Assembly (NCBI GenBank): GCA_965603365.1
Contig: CBFDCR010000011.1
Span: forward strand, 1 to 64,000
Source of the DNA: JAHELQ01 sp965603365
GTDB taxonomy: Bacteria > Acidobacteriota > Aminicenantia > UBA2199
Reading direction: 5' to 3'
Length of the DNA: 64,000 bases
This document shows, piece by piece, positions 17,027 through 26,345 of the stretch (position 1 is the stretch's first letter; each line of letters begins with the position of its first letter). The position numbers and the translations under genes are program-made. Under the pieces are notes generated by a model. It searched no databases. It worked only from the letters and a program-made list of their open reading frames with translations, and was not told the origin of the DNA.

Positions 17027-18406
17027 ATGTCTGAACCGGCCATCGTTGCCCAAAATCTTTCCAAAACGTATAAACTCTACAACCGGCACATCGACCGATT
17101 GAAGGAGGCCCTGTATCCACTGGGGAGAAAGTATCACCGCCTGTTTTATGCCTTAAAGGATGTAAATTTTGAGGCGAAAAAGGGGGAGATACTGGGGATT
17201 GTCGGCCGCAACGGCGCCGGGAAATCGACCCTGCTCAGCATCATCAGCGGAGTTTTGACCCCGTCAGCCGGGGGAGTCGTGACCAGGGGCAGGATTTCGT
17301 CACTGCTGGAACTGGGGACCGGCTTTAACCCGGAACTCACCGGGATCGAGAATATCTATTTTAACGGCACTATAATGGGATATTCCCGGCAAGAGATGGA
17401 GCGGCGGCTGGACGATATCCTGGCCTTTGCCGATATCGGGGATTTTATTTACCAGCCCTTGAGGACCTATTCCAGCGGCATGAAAGCCCGGTTGGGGTTT
17501 GCCGTGGCCGTCCACATCGAACCGGAGATCCTGGTCCTGGATGAAGTCCTGGCAGTGGGGGATGAACTCTTTCGCCGAAAATGCTATGCCAGGATGGAGG
17601 AGTTTTTTGATGCCGGGAAAACGATATTGTACGTATCTCACAGTGCAGAAACCGTCAATGCCCTGTGCTCCAGGGCCATCTTACTGGATCGAGGGGAACT
17701 GATACTGGATGGTCCCCCCAAACTGGTGACCATGTATTACAAAAAATTTCTCTTTACAGGGGCCGAAGAGACCCAAAAAATCAGGGATGAGATCATCCGA
17801 CTCAATCAAGACCAGGAAAAGAAAAGGGAGTTTGCCGAAAGTCTGGAGAGGAGTGAAGATAAATTAAATCCGGAACCAGCCCCCCTCCCCGGGGGTGAAG
17901 AAGAGGGGATCGGGCAAGGGGCATTCTATATCCCGAATTTTCTCCCCCAGAGTACGGTGCGAACCGTAAACTACGATGTGAATATTCACGATATGCAGAT
18001 CTGCACCCTGGATGGCAGGCAGGTCAATGCCCTGGTCATGCATGAAGAATATATATACTCTTACAAGGTGAGATTCGGCATCCCTGTAGACAGCATCAAT
18101 TTTGGCATGGGCTTTAAAAATGAGAAGGGGCTGGCCTTGAGCTGGATGATTTACCCCGGGATAAACCAGTTTTTAACAAGAAAAATTAATAAAGGCGACA
18201 GATACTGCGTCGAATGGCGTTTCCGATGCCTGTTAACGCCGGGTAACTACTTTATCGATTCCGGGCTGCGATCGCTAAAGGATGGGGATCGGGTTATTCT
18301 GGCCAAGATTACCGATGCGGTGGCGTTTAAGGTTCAGGATGTCGGCCTTCAGCAAAAGGGCGGAATTTTCGACTCCGGTCAGCGTTTCAGCATCAAACAG
18401 CTATAA
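17027..18406 (+). CDS. wzt: ABC exporter ATPase with C-terminal carbohydrate-binding domain (Wzt-like)
   Basis: 459 aa. Walker A GRNGAGKS at residues 60-67, signature YSSGMKARL near 150, Walker B ILVLDEV near 166 and the H-loop YVSHSAE near 203. Residues about 310-455 form the extra Wzt C-terminal beta-sandwich, which in studied Wzt proteins binds the modified non-reducing end of the finished glycan and so licenses export. A short charged linker (about 250-305) joins the parts. The extra domain implies that chain length is set by an end-capping modification, and candidate capping enzymes follow downstream. Confidence 0.93.
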   Translation: MSEPAIVAQNLSKTYKLYNRHIDRLKEALYPLGRKYHRLFYALKDVNFEAKKGEILGIVGRNGAGKSTLLSIISGVLTPSAGGVVTRGRISSLLELGTGFNPELTGIENIYFNGTIMGYSRQEMERRLDDILAFADIGDFIYQPLRTYSSGMKARLGFAVAVHIEPEILVLDEVLAVGDELFRRKCYARMEEFFDAGKTILYVSHSAETVNALCSRAILLDRGELILDGPPKLVTMYYKKFLFTGAEETQKIRDEIIRLNQDQEKKREFAESLERSEDKLNPEPAPLPGGEEEGIGQGAFYIPNFLPQSTVRTVNYDVNIHDMQICTLDGRQVNALVMHEEYIYSYKVRFGIPVDSINFGMGFKNEKGLALSWMIYPGINQFLTRKINKGDRYCVEWRFRCLLTPGNYFIDSGLRSLKDGDRVILAKITDAVAFKVQDVGLQQKGGIFDSGQRFSIKQL

Positions 18407-18469
18407 CCATGGTGACATCGGGACAGGATTTGCCGGGGAATAAGTTCACCGCGATGGCGTAATGGGAAA

Positions 18470-19261
18470 ATGAAGGCGGCATTATGTATATCCGGGCAGA
18501 TGCGGACTTATAGAGAGTGCCGCGAAAATCTTAAAAAATACATAATAGATCCGTTAAACCCCGACATATTTATCCATACCTGGAGCAACTCAGGTATAAC
18601 CACCAAAGCAGAACAGAAGGTGAAAAAAGGATTCAGAGATGAGAAGGTAACGTACAGCATTTTAGCTGAGTTTTACCGACCCAGGATGGCCATCATTGAA
18701 GAGTTCAAGGATTCCTATACAGAGGAGATGAATGGTGTAAGGGTTCCCGATATGTTAAAGGAGGCGGAGAGCCAGCACTATAAAGGCGCCATACCTATGT
18801 TCTATAAAATGTATGAGTGCAATGAACTGAAAAGGCGTTGGGAGAGGGAGCACAATTTCCGCTATGACATGGTTATAAAGATTAGACCCGATATGCTGGT
18901 AGCCGCGGAGATTCCGGCTCAGGTAAAAGAAAACCCGGACATATTGTGGTTCTCCGATTGTAAGGTAAATCCACGGGTCCAGGTAAGCGATAAGTTTGCC
19001 ATATCATGTTCCGCCCATATGGATTACTACTGCTCTGTCTGGAAACGTCTCTCCCAATATTGGGAAGAGCCATTGGGGGACGGTGAATGGAAAAATCACC
19101 GGGTGGGTGAACGGCTCATGCGATTCCATTTAGAGCAGTCCGGGATAGAATTCAGGCCCTTCTCGACGGCCTGCGATATTTTGAGAAACTCCCTTCCAAA
19201 ACCCGGTCGGGTGGGGACATTTCTCGATTGGATCAGACATTTCGTCACCAATAAAAAGTGA
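18470..19261 (+). CDS. Glycosyltransferase-like protein of unknown specificity
   Basis: 263 aa, soluble. It begins MKAALCISGQMRTYRECREN and contains PDIFIHTWSN and the acidic motif VIKIRPDML near residue 140. These features recur in a poorly characterised glycosyltransferase-like group found in capsule loci and large viruses; the acidic motif could bind metal and nucleotide. It follows wzt by 63 bp and overlaps the next gene by GTGA. Its function is inferred only. Confidence 0.7.
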   Translation: MKAALCISGQMRTYRECRENLKKYIIDPLNPDIFIHTWSNSGITTKAEQKVKKGFRDEKVTYSILAEFYRPRMAIIEEFKDSYTEEMNGVRVPDMLKEAESQHYKGAIPMFYKMYECNELKRRWEREHNFRYDMVIKIRPDMLVAAEIPAQVKENPDILWFSDCKVNPRVQVSDKFAISCSAHMDYYCSVWKRLSQYWEEPLGDGEWKNHRVGERLMRFHLEQSGIEFRPFSTACDILRNSLPKPGRVGTFLDWIRHFVTNKK

Positions 19262-20880
19262 GAACTATGTTAAACGTGATAATACTCGCGGCCGGCGACA
19301 TCAGCAGCAAATTGCCTTTCCTGGTGCCCAAGAGCCGCAGCCCGGCTCTGGTACCCATAAATACCAGGCCGCTTGTCTTCTACTTGATTGAATTCTACCG
19401 ATCGATCGGAGGCTGCAGCGTCAATATATTTGTGGCCCATGACCAGTTAGAGGCTGTCGTCTCTGAGCTCCTATCTTTTAAAGATGAGTGTCAGATATAT
19501 CCTCTGCCTAAAACCGAAGGGGTCAACGAGTCGTTAAAGATGGCCGTGGCAATGGTGTCGGAGGCAGAGGAGGTGGTGGTAAACCTCGTTACCACCATAC
19601 CTGTAAGGTTGCCGCAGACCAATGAAGTGCAGATATCCAATAAGGTCACCCCCTACCAGGTATGTTCCAATATAATCCTGAAGGCAGGCGGAGTGGTCTT
19701 CTCACCCAAAAAAGAACCTCTAAAAGAGCCCGGCTATCCCTTTACGGGCATTTTTAGGGTGAGGACCGATGATCTGATAAAGGCATTGGGACGGACGAAA
19801 ATAAGTGACGATCTGCTGTATGTGGTGATGAGCCTGGGTGAGAGTCTTCCCCTAAAATATGTAAAAGTTGACTGGAAAGACTGCGGCCATGAAATCAATT
19901 ATTATGAAACCAGAAGCAGGCTGATATCCAGCCGAACCTTCAATAATATCACAGTATCGCCGGAAAAGGGCATACTGAGAAAAGCGTCTCGGCAGGCCGA
20001 TAAGCTTCGCCAGGAATTTGAATACATGTTGTTCTTGCCTGTAGATATCCAGGTGTACTTCCCCCGCATTCTAACCGGCTTTCAAGAAACCGGCAAAGAA
20101 GCCGGGTTTTTTGAGATGGAATACTATGGGTATCCAAACGTAGCGGAGTACCAGTTGTATTGGGAAGTCAGCCCGGCCAACTGGTATCGCATATTCAGTC
20201 GTCTGCAAAACGTATTGAGGGAGTTCAAAAAATATACCACCCATATCGGCCCGGACACATCCGGGAAAATATATTTTGACAAAACGAGACTCCGGGTACA
20301 GGAATATCATGAGCAGTTGAAAAGGAGCGGCCGCGACATATCGTGGTTTAACGGAGAGACAATCATCAACGGGGTAACCTGTAAACCGATCAGCGAGTTG
20401 TGGGGCGCGGTTGAGGAGAGAGCCAGGAGTATTTACAGGCAGGATGATTTCTGCATCATACATGGAGATTTCTGTTTCAACAACATGCTGTACGACCTCC
20501 CTTCGGGGGTCTTGAGGCTGGTTGATCCCAGGGGGAGTTTCGGCATCGATTCGATGAGTATCTACGGAGATCAGAAATACGACCTGGCAAAACTCGCTCA
20601 TTCGGCAGGAGGAGGATATGATTATTTTGTCAATGATTTATTTGAAATAAGCATAGATGACCGTCACTTTAATTACAGTCTGAATCTAAGGGAGAACCAG
20701 GCCCTGATAGACATGCTCTGCCGACAGACGATTGCTGAACTCGGTTATGATGAAGATGACATCCGATTCATCATGGGGCTGTTGTTTGTGTCGATGTGTG
20801 CGCTGCATTACGAGTCAACCCAGAGGCAGCAGGCCATGTATGTGCACGGTCTGAGAATTTTAAACGAGGTACTGGTTTGA
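19258..20880 (+). CDS. Fusion of nucleotidyltransferase-like and APH/choline-kinase-like domains
   Basis: 540 aa from GTG 19258 (overlapping the previous stop); ATG at 19267 is an alternative. Residues about 5-230 resemble sugar-phosphate nucleotidyltransferases (ILAAGD at the start) but lack the usual GxGxR loop, so catalysis is doubtful. Residues about 260-540 are kinase-like: catalytic IIHGDFCFNNML near 399-410, LVDPRGSFG metal-binding motif near 421 and GDQKYDLAKL. Similar fusions sit in capsule loci and may activate and transfer a phospho-group to sugar. With the two neighbours it forms a three-gene module that could install a terminal cap; that is inference. Confidence 0.75.
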   Translation: MRTMLNVIILAAGDISSKLPFLVPKSRSPALVPINTRPLVFYLIEFYRSIGGCSVNIFVAHDQLEAVVSELLSFKDECQIYPLPKTEGVNESLKMAVAMVSEAEEVVVNLVTTIPVRLPQTNEVQISNKVTPYQVCSNIILKAGGVVFSPKKEPLKEPGYPFTGIFRVRTDDLIKALGRTKISDDLLYVVMSLGESLPLKYVKVDWKDCGHEINYYETRSRLISSRTFNNITVSPEKGILRKASRQADKLRQEFEYMLFLPVDIQVYFPRILTGFQETGKEAGFFEMEYYGYPNVAEYQLYWEVSPANWYRIFSRLQNVLREFKKYTTHIGPDTSGKIYFDKTRLRVQEYHEQLKRSGRDISWFNGETIINGVTCKPISELWGAVEERARSIYRQDDFCIIHGDFCFNNMLYDLPSGVLRLVDPRGSFGIDSMSIYGDQKYDLAKLAHSAGGGYDYFVNDLFEISIDDRHFNYSLNLRENQALIDMLCRQTIAELGYDEDDIRFIMGLLFVSMCALHYESTQRQQAMYVHGLRILNEVLV

Positions 20881-20915
20881 TAGAATCGAGAGTCCGTTAG
20901 CGAGAGAGGCGAGGC

Positions 20916-21641
20916 ATGAATTTTGTCATACCCATGGCCGGTAGAGGCCAGAGATTTGCCGATGCTGGCTATACGGAACCGAAGCCCCTGATAGAGCTCA
21001 GGGGTAAGACCCTGATCCAGTGGAGTGTGGACAGCCTGCCCTTAAAACTGTGTACAAATCTGCTATTCATCATGCTCCGGGAACATGATAATGAATATCG
21101 GATCGCAGACAGGATTCGCCAATGGTATCGTGAGACGTGCCCCCTAAATTTTGTTTTCCTGCCTGACGTGACCGGAGGTCAGGCCGAGACGGTGTGGAAG
21201 GCCAGACACGTTATAAAATTGTCAGAGCCGCTGTTGATATATAATATTGATACATATTTTAGATCGGAGACCCTGGATAAGGCATTACAGCGAGACGATA
21301 TCGATGGCCTCCTGGGTGCCTTTAAACACAACTCTCCCCGGTTCAGTTTTGCCGAAACCGACAGCCAGGGATTGGTAACAAGGGTGGCTGAAAAAGAACC
21401 GATATCCTCAAACGCCTTGACCGGCCTGTATCATTTTTCCCGGGCAGGGGATTTCATCAGAGCTGCCGAAGAGTCGATAGAGGCCGGCATCACAACAAAA
21501 GGCGAGTTCTACGTGGCGCCGATGTACAATCGGTTAATAGAAGAGGGCAAAAAATTTATCCTGGATTTTTGTTCCCAACATCACATACTGGGAACCCCTG
21601 CCGAACTCCGGTTGTTCCGGGGGCCGAACCATTCAGGCTAA
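20916..21641 (+). CDS. Sugar-phosphate nucleotidyltransferase-like protein
   Basis: 241 aa. The N-terminal VIPMAGRGQRFADAGYTEPKP is a full nucleotidyltransferase loop with the conserved Arg and the Lys of PKP; IYNIDTYF gives the metal-binding Asp, and GLYHFSRAGDF the later family block. It probably activates a sugar-1-phosphate or a phosphorylated substituent with CTP, UTP or dTTP; the substrate is unknown. It could complement the degenerate transferase domain of the preceding fusion protein. Confidence 0.82.
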   Translation: MNFVIPMAGRGQRFADAGYTEPKPLIELRGKTLIQWSVDSLPLKLCTNLLFIMLREHDNEYRIADRIRQWYRETCPLNFVFLPDVTGGQAETVWKARHVIKLSEPLLIYNIDTYFRSETLDKALQRDDIDGLLGAFKHNSPRFSFAETDSQGLVTRVAEKEPISSNALTGLYHFSRAGDFIRAAEESIEAGITTKGEFYVAPMYNRLIEEGKKFILDFCSQHHILGTPAELRLFRGPNHSG

Positions 21642-21649
21642 CGATCTCG

Positions 21650-22432
21650 ATGTCAGATACTTTTGATAAACCCTTCATTTTTATAACCGGTGCACCGCGG
21701 TCGGGTACTTCCATGCTCACCAAAATCATCGACGCCCACCCCGATATTGCCATATTGATGGAGAATATATTCGGCAACCGCCGCCGCCACTGGCAGCGGG
21801 CGGATTTCTGGAACTCTCCCCGGAGTCTGAGGAGAGAGGTCGAGAAAGTATATGCAAAATTGGATAAACCGGTCATCGGCAACAAGGTGGCCACCCCCGA
21901 TGTCTGGGATGCCGACGACATCATCCGATTCTGTAATTTGTTTGAAAATTTTAAGATCATATTTATCGTCAGAGATCCCAAATCGGTGGCGCTGTCGAGA
22001 TTCCGACGGGAGCCGGCCGATTTCTTTGAGGTCTTTAACAGGGCGGCCAGGGAAAACATACTGCTGGATTTTCGAAGCCGATTTCACGCCTATATCTCTT
22101 CCTGGCGACAGAGTGTGGAGAATTACTGGAAGCTGAGGGATGCCCGGGGGGATCATATCATGTTGATCTACTATGAGGATTTCTGTCGGGATTTCGAGAG
22201 TCAGAGCCGTTCAGTCTTTCACTTTCTAAAAATCGATTTTACCGAGGCGGTGTTAAGGTGGTTTGAACTCCCCCACCACGATAGTGAGGGGCGGTTGGTG
22301 AAGGACCTTAAATATAAAGACAGAGAGGTTTATGTGAATCCCCCACAGGATGTCGAGATCCCGGATGATTTGAATAAAGCCATGGAGCAAATCCGGTGGC
22401 AGTATCGGTTATGGGAAAGTAGAGAACTGTAA
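21650..22432 (+). CDS. Sulfotransferase-family protein (1 of 7)
   Basis: 260 aa from ATG 21650, eight bases after the previous stop. The PAPS 5'-phosphosulfate loop is FITGAPRSGTSMLTKI (about residues 10-25) and the 3'-phosphate motif is IIFIVRDPKSVALSRF (about 105-120). Soluble, cytoplasmic, with the usual length for bacterial Sulfotransfer_1/3 members. It probably moves sulfate from PAPS to a glycan or lipid-linked sugar. Its stop overlaps the next start by one base. Confidence 0.85.
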   Translation: MSDTFDKPFIFITGAPRSGTSMLTKIIDAHPDIAILMENIFGNRRRHWQRADFWNSPRSLRREVEKVYAKLDKPVIGNKVATPDVWDADDIIRFCNLFENFKIIFIVRDPKSVALSRFRREPADFFEVFNRAARENILLDFRSRFHAYISSWRQSVENYWKLRDARGDHIMLIYYEDFCRDFESQSRSVFHFLKIDFTEAVLRWFELPHHDSEGRLVKDLKYKDREVYVNPPQDVEIPDDLNKAMEQIRWQYRLWESREL

Positions 22433-23439
22433 TGGACGATTTGCTATTAATCTCGGAGGTGTTCCGTTTTTCCCATAAGCGATACCAGTGGCAGATGAGG
22501 TTCCTCAAGCCCAGGGTATATCTGCTGAATTGGCAGAAGCGGGAAGTGGTGAAAAATATGGTGGTCCCGCCGGCTTATTTCCATGACGAGGAATACCGGT
22601 TTTTGCGCCTGTGTTACCACTACAGCGGCGCCAGGGGCATCGCCTCCAACCGCAAATATATTTTTGTCGCCCTTCAGAATGCCATACTGGTCTACGACAG
22701 GGGATTGAGACACCTGGTGACCCGAATCGACCACCCGCTGTTTAACGGCATCCATGAAATAGTCTGGCATGAGGACCGGCTCTATGTGACCTGTGCGGTG
22801 ACCGACTCGGTACTGGTGATGTCCGAAACCGGCGAGGAACGGCAGCGATTTTACCTGGGAAACCATCGCTTTTTTCTGGAACAGTTCGACCTGCACGGTC
22901 GGGAACTGGACAACCGGCTGGATTATCGGCTCATGCACCGGGTGAGAAGGCTGTACCATGTGAACACGGTCCAGGTGGTTGGCGAGGCGGTCTACGTCAA
23001 TCTCAACCGCCAGGGCAGCTTCGTGAAGATCTATCCGGAAGCGGAGATCGTCATCCGGGATGAGGGTTTGAAGGAGAGCCACAACGCCCAATTCTCCCCC
23101 GATGGCCGCTATATACTGATCAACGATACCGGAAATTACGCCCTCAGGGTGTTTGAGGCCGGGGGCCGTCCCCTTCGCACCATCGATGTGAGGGAATTTC
23201 CCCTGCCCATCGACTTCTGCCAACAAACCGCCTTTGGCCCCAGTCGCCATTTTATCAAGGCCGGCTGGCTGCGGGGGCTGGCCTTTTCAAAGGAAAACGA
23301 GGAGATTGTCTATCTGGGCTTAAGCCCGGCCATGGTGGCGGCGGTCAACTACATCACCGGCGCCTTCCTGGGCTACTTCCGGTTCAGGCGAAACATCTGG
23401 ATCAGCGTGCACGGCCTGCACAATCTCTCAAGAAGTTAA
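22432..23439 (+). CDS. Cytoplasmic beta-propeller-like protein (DUF4915-like)
   Basis: 335 aa without signal peptide. Repeated strand blocks such as RKYIFVALQNAILVYD, DRLYVTCAVTDSVLVM, EAVYVNLNRQGSFVKIY and GRYILINDTGNYALRVF mark about six blades of a propeller. The overall pattern resembles DUF4915/TIGR03032-type proteins, which often neighbour glycan genes; I am not certain of the family. The start overlaps the sulfotransferase stop (TAATG), so the two are translationally coupled. A binding or scaffolding role is possible. Confidence 0.7.
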   Translation: MDDLLLISEVFRFSHKRYQWQMRFLKPRVYLLNWQKREVVKNMVVPPAYFHDEEYRFLRLCYHYSGARGIASNRKYIFVALQNAILVYDRGLRHLVTRIDHPLFNGIHEIVWHEDRLYVTCAVTDSVLVMSETGEERQRFYLGNHRFFLEQFDLHGRELDNRLDYRLMHRVRRLYHVNTVQVVGEAVYVNLNRQGSFVKIYPEAEIVIRDEGLKESHNAQFSPDGRYILINDTGNYALRVFEAGGRPLRTIDVREFPLPIDFCQQTAFGPSRHFIKAGWLRGLAFSKENEEIVYLGLSPAMVAAVNYITGAFLGYFRFRRNIWISVHGLHNLSRS

Positions 23440-23454
23440 GGACTTGCTATAAGC

Positions 23455-24882
23455 ATGACATCCCCGCCTCATCACAAGCAGATCGTCGATTTCATGGACA
23501 ACGTGGCTCCCAAAAGGGAGCGGTGGATCAAACACAACCGCTATTATTACAGGGATCTGGTGAAGTTTCTCCGTTTCAATATCCCGGAAGACAGCCGGGT
23601 ACTGGAGATCGGCTGCGGCAGCGGCTATTTATTGAACAGCGTAAATCCCCGCAGGGGAGTGGGGATCGACATCTCTGCCGGCATGATCGACATCGCCCGT
23701 AAAAATTATCCTCACCTGGTATTTATCAAAATGGATGCCCAGAGCATTGAATTGGAGGAGACATTTGATTACATCATCATCTCCGATACTATCGGCTATT
23801 TTGAAGACGTCCAGAAACAGTTTTGCCAACTGCGAAAGGTGACCACCCCGGGTACCCGGGTCATCATCACCTACCTGAACTTTTTGTGGCTGCCGGTCTT
23901 AAAGATAGCCGAGCTGCTGCGGCTCAAGATGCAGTCGAAGAATATTAACTGGCTCAATGTCGATGACATCAGGAATTTACTCTCTTTAGCGGGATTTGAA
24001 ACCGTTAAGACCGGCAGGCGATTCTTCTTCCCCAAATTTGTCCCCCTCCTCTCCTGGTTATTCAACAAATACATTGCCCAACTGCCTATCTTGAACCGCC
24101 TCTGCCTGACCAATTATATTGTTGCCCGGCAGAAGAATGCGCCAATTTCGCAGGAGAATGACCTGAAGGTGAGTGTGGTAGTCCCGGCCAGAAACGAAAA
24201 GGGAAACATAGAGCAGGTGATCAAACGCATGCCCCGTCTGGGCAGGGAGACGGAGATCATCTTCGTGGAAGGCGGCTCCACCGACGACACCGGTGAGGAG
24301 ATCGCCCGGGTATGTAAGCAATATAGTGACCGGTGGGAGCTAAAATGGTCCGTCCAGGAGGGCAAAGGCAAGGGAGATGCCGTCAGGAAGGGATTCTCCA
24401 TGGCAAGTGGCGATATCCTGATGATCCTGGATGCCGATCTGACAGTGCCGCCGGAGGACCTGCCTAAATTTTACCGGGCCATTGTCAGCGGCGAAGGGGA
24501 GCTGGTGAACGGCAGCCGCCTGGTGTATCCGCTGGAAAAGCGCTCCATGCAGACGTTGAATATGATGGGAAATCGCTTTTTTTCCGTCATGTTTTCCTGG
24601 ATACTGGGCCAGAGGCTGAAAGACACCCTGTGCGGCACCAAGGTGATCACCAGGGAGAACTGGCAGAAACTGGTGAAGGGCAGGCAGTACTTTGGCGATT
24701 TCGATCCCTTTGGTGATTTCGACCTCATCTTTGGGGCTGCCAAATTGAATTTGAAAATCGTGGAGATCCCCATCCGCTACCGGGCCCGGCAGTACGGCGA
24801 GACCAACATCTCCCGCTTCCGGCACGGCTGGCTGCTGCTGAAGATGATGTTCTTTGCCATGAACAAGATGAAGTTTTTGTAA
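23455..24882 (+). CDS. Bifunctional class I methyltransferase and GT2 glycosyltransferase
   Basis: 475 aa. Residues about 35-225 are a SAM methyltransferase with VLEIGCGSGY near 50-59, GVGIDISAGMI and YIIISDTIGY. After a short linker (PISQENDL, about 230) comes a GT2 domain: VSVVVPARNEKGNIEQVI, EGGSTDDT, ILDADLTVPPED near 330 and CGTKVITRENW, close to DPM1/DPG-synthase-type transferases. Such transferases often charge dolichyl or undecaprenyl phosphate. The fusion suggests a linked methylation and sugar transfer step. Confidence 0.88.
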   Translation: MTSPPHHKQIVDFMDNVAPKRERWIKHNRYYYRDLVKFLRFNIPEDSRVLEIGCGSGYLLNSVNPRRGVGIDISAGMIDIARKNYPHLVFIKMDAQSIELEETFDYIIISDTIGYFEDVQKQFCQLRKVTTPGTRVIITYLNFLWLPVLKIAELLRLKMQSKNINWLNVDDIRNLLSLAGFETVKTGRRFFFPKFVPLLSWLFNKYIAQLPILNRLCLTNYIVARQKNAPISQENDLKVSVVVPARNEKGNIEQVIKRMPRLGRETEIIFVEGGSTDDTGEEIARVCKQYSDRWELKWSVQEGKGKGDAVRKGFSMASGDILMILDADLTVPPEDLPKFYRAIVSGEGELVNGSRLVYPLEKRSMQTLNMMGNRFFSVMFSWILGQRLKDTLCGTKVITRENWQKLVKGRQYFGDFDPFGDFDLIFGAAKLNLKIVEIPIRYRARQYGETNISRFRHGWLLLKMMFFAMNKMKFL

Positions 24883-24905
24883 GATAATCGGGAGGACAAA
24901 TTTTT

Positions 24906-26345
24906 ATGAATAAAAAGAAGATCAAGCGCAGAAATTTTTGCAAGGCAGGCATGGCTTCTTTGGCCGCTTTGGGCTTGAACGCACTCTTTCCGCCCGGATA
25001 TTCCAGAAAAGAGGAGGCATTTAGAGCCGCGGATGAACTGCCCAATTTTATTATCTTTCTGGTAGATAAGTTAAGGCCAGACCATCTGGGGATTTACGGA
25101 TATCCCAAAAACACCTCTCCCAACATCGATAAATTGGCCCGGCAGGGTATCGTTTTTGAGAACGCCTATGCCCCTTGTCCGTGGACCTATCCGTCGGTGG
25201 TGAGCGTTCTCACCGGGCTTGTCCCGGCTTCCTACAGGACAATTTATCGGAGAAAAGAGATGGTCATTCCGAGACCGGATTTCTGGCTGCCGATGATATT
25301 TAAGAGGCACGGTTACGCCACGGTTGGTTTTCACACCCATCCTTTTCTCAGAAAAGAGGCTAGCAATATACATCTCGGCTTTGAAGAATATTACGACCCT
25401 TCGCAGGAAAAGAGAAGGGAGAATCGTTTTTCAGATTATATGTATCTGGATACGTTGTATCCTGCCTGTGAGCGTTGGCTTGAAGAGAATTGTCAACGGC
25501 GTTTTTTCATGTATGTACATGTGATCGATGTACACGGACCATACAACATGATGCGGCTGCTCGATGAGGATAAACCACGGTTCAATAAGTTAGTGAAAGA
25601 AGGCTATGAATTTCCCAGATCGGAGAACGGCATGTTTGCCTCTTCTTCTCCCTTTCCGTATCGCCAAAAATCGTTCTTTTATGACGGTCATATTTTTTCC
25701 GTAGATCAATATTTTGCCAGACTTTTCGCCAGGCTTCAGACACTGGGGATAGGGGAAAACACCGTGTTGGTCTTCACTTCCGATCACGGCGAAGGTTTTG
25801 GTGAGCATGATTGCTGGCATCACGGCTTAAACGTCTATGAAGACCAGATCCGTATCCCTCTTATATTTTACTCCCATAAAGGGGTGAAGGAGAGAGCGGG
25901 AAGAATCACCGGTCTCGTCAATACCGTTGGCTTGATCCCCTCCTTGCTTGAAATGATTGGGGTGAATATCGATAAAAATATAGACGGTAAAAGTTTCTTA
26001 CCCTTAATCACGTCTGATGATAAAGAGAGGCGGTATGTGTCGATGAGCGACTGGTGCCGGAAAAAACACGGAGGTGACCCCGATGCCTTTATGATGGATA
26101 CCGATTTCAAATTGATCACCCCCAAGACGGAAGGCGGGCACCATCTCTTCAATTTAAAGGAAGATCCCCATGAACGGCGGCCTATCACTCTGGCCGGACG
26201 GTTCTCCCCCAGAGATAAAGAGAAGTTGAAATATCTGGTCCGGGAGAGGAGAAAATTTTTAAACTCAATTAAGCGGAAAAAGAGTACCATCCGCACGCTC
26301 GACAAGGATGAGATGGAGGATCTTAAAACTTTGGGCTATCTATAA
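24906..26345 (+). CDS. Tat-exported sulfatase/phosphotransferase-fold enzyme with Thr nucleophile position
   Basis: 479 aa. The N-terminus KRRNFCKAGMASLAAL looks like a twin-arginine signal. The alkaline-phosphatase-fold core has FLVDKLRPDHLGIYGY (metal Asp), the nucleophile region WTYPSVVSVLTG where Thr replaces the formylglycine Cys/Ser of C-x-P-S-R, and TSDHGEGFGEHD near residue 292. Thr at this position is common in a sulfatase-like subgroup and in phosphotransferases, so it may transfer or remove a phospho- or sulfo-group outside the cytoplasm. It ends with LKTLGYL, exactly as the second such enzyme at 43804. Its stop directly abuts the next ATG. Confidence 0.85.
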   Translation: MNKKKIKRRNFCKAGMASLAALGLNALFPPGYSRKEEAFRAADELPNFIIFLVDKLRPDHLGIYGYPKNTSPNIDKLARQGIVFENAYAPCPWTYPSVVSVLTGLVPASYRTIYRRKEMVIPRPDFWLPMIFKRHGYATVGFHTHPFLRKEASNIHLGFEEYYDPSQEKRRENRFSDYMYLDTLYPACERWLEENCQRRFFMYVHVIDVHGPYNMMRLLDEDKPRFNKLVKEGYEFPRSENGMFASSSPFPYRQKSFFYDGHIFSVDQYFARLFARLQTLGIGENTVLVFTSDHGEGFGEHDCWHHGLNVYEDQIRIPLIFYSHKGVKERAGRITGLVNTVGLIPSLLEMIGVNIDKNIDGKSFLPLITSDDKERRYVSMSDWCRKKHGGDPDAFMMDTDFKLITPKTEGGHHLFNLKEDPHERRPITLAGRFSPRDKEKLKYLVRERRKFLNSIKRKKSTIRTLDKDEMEDLKTLGYL

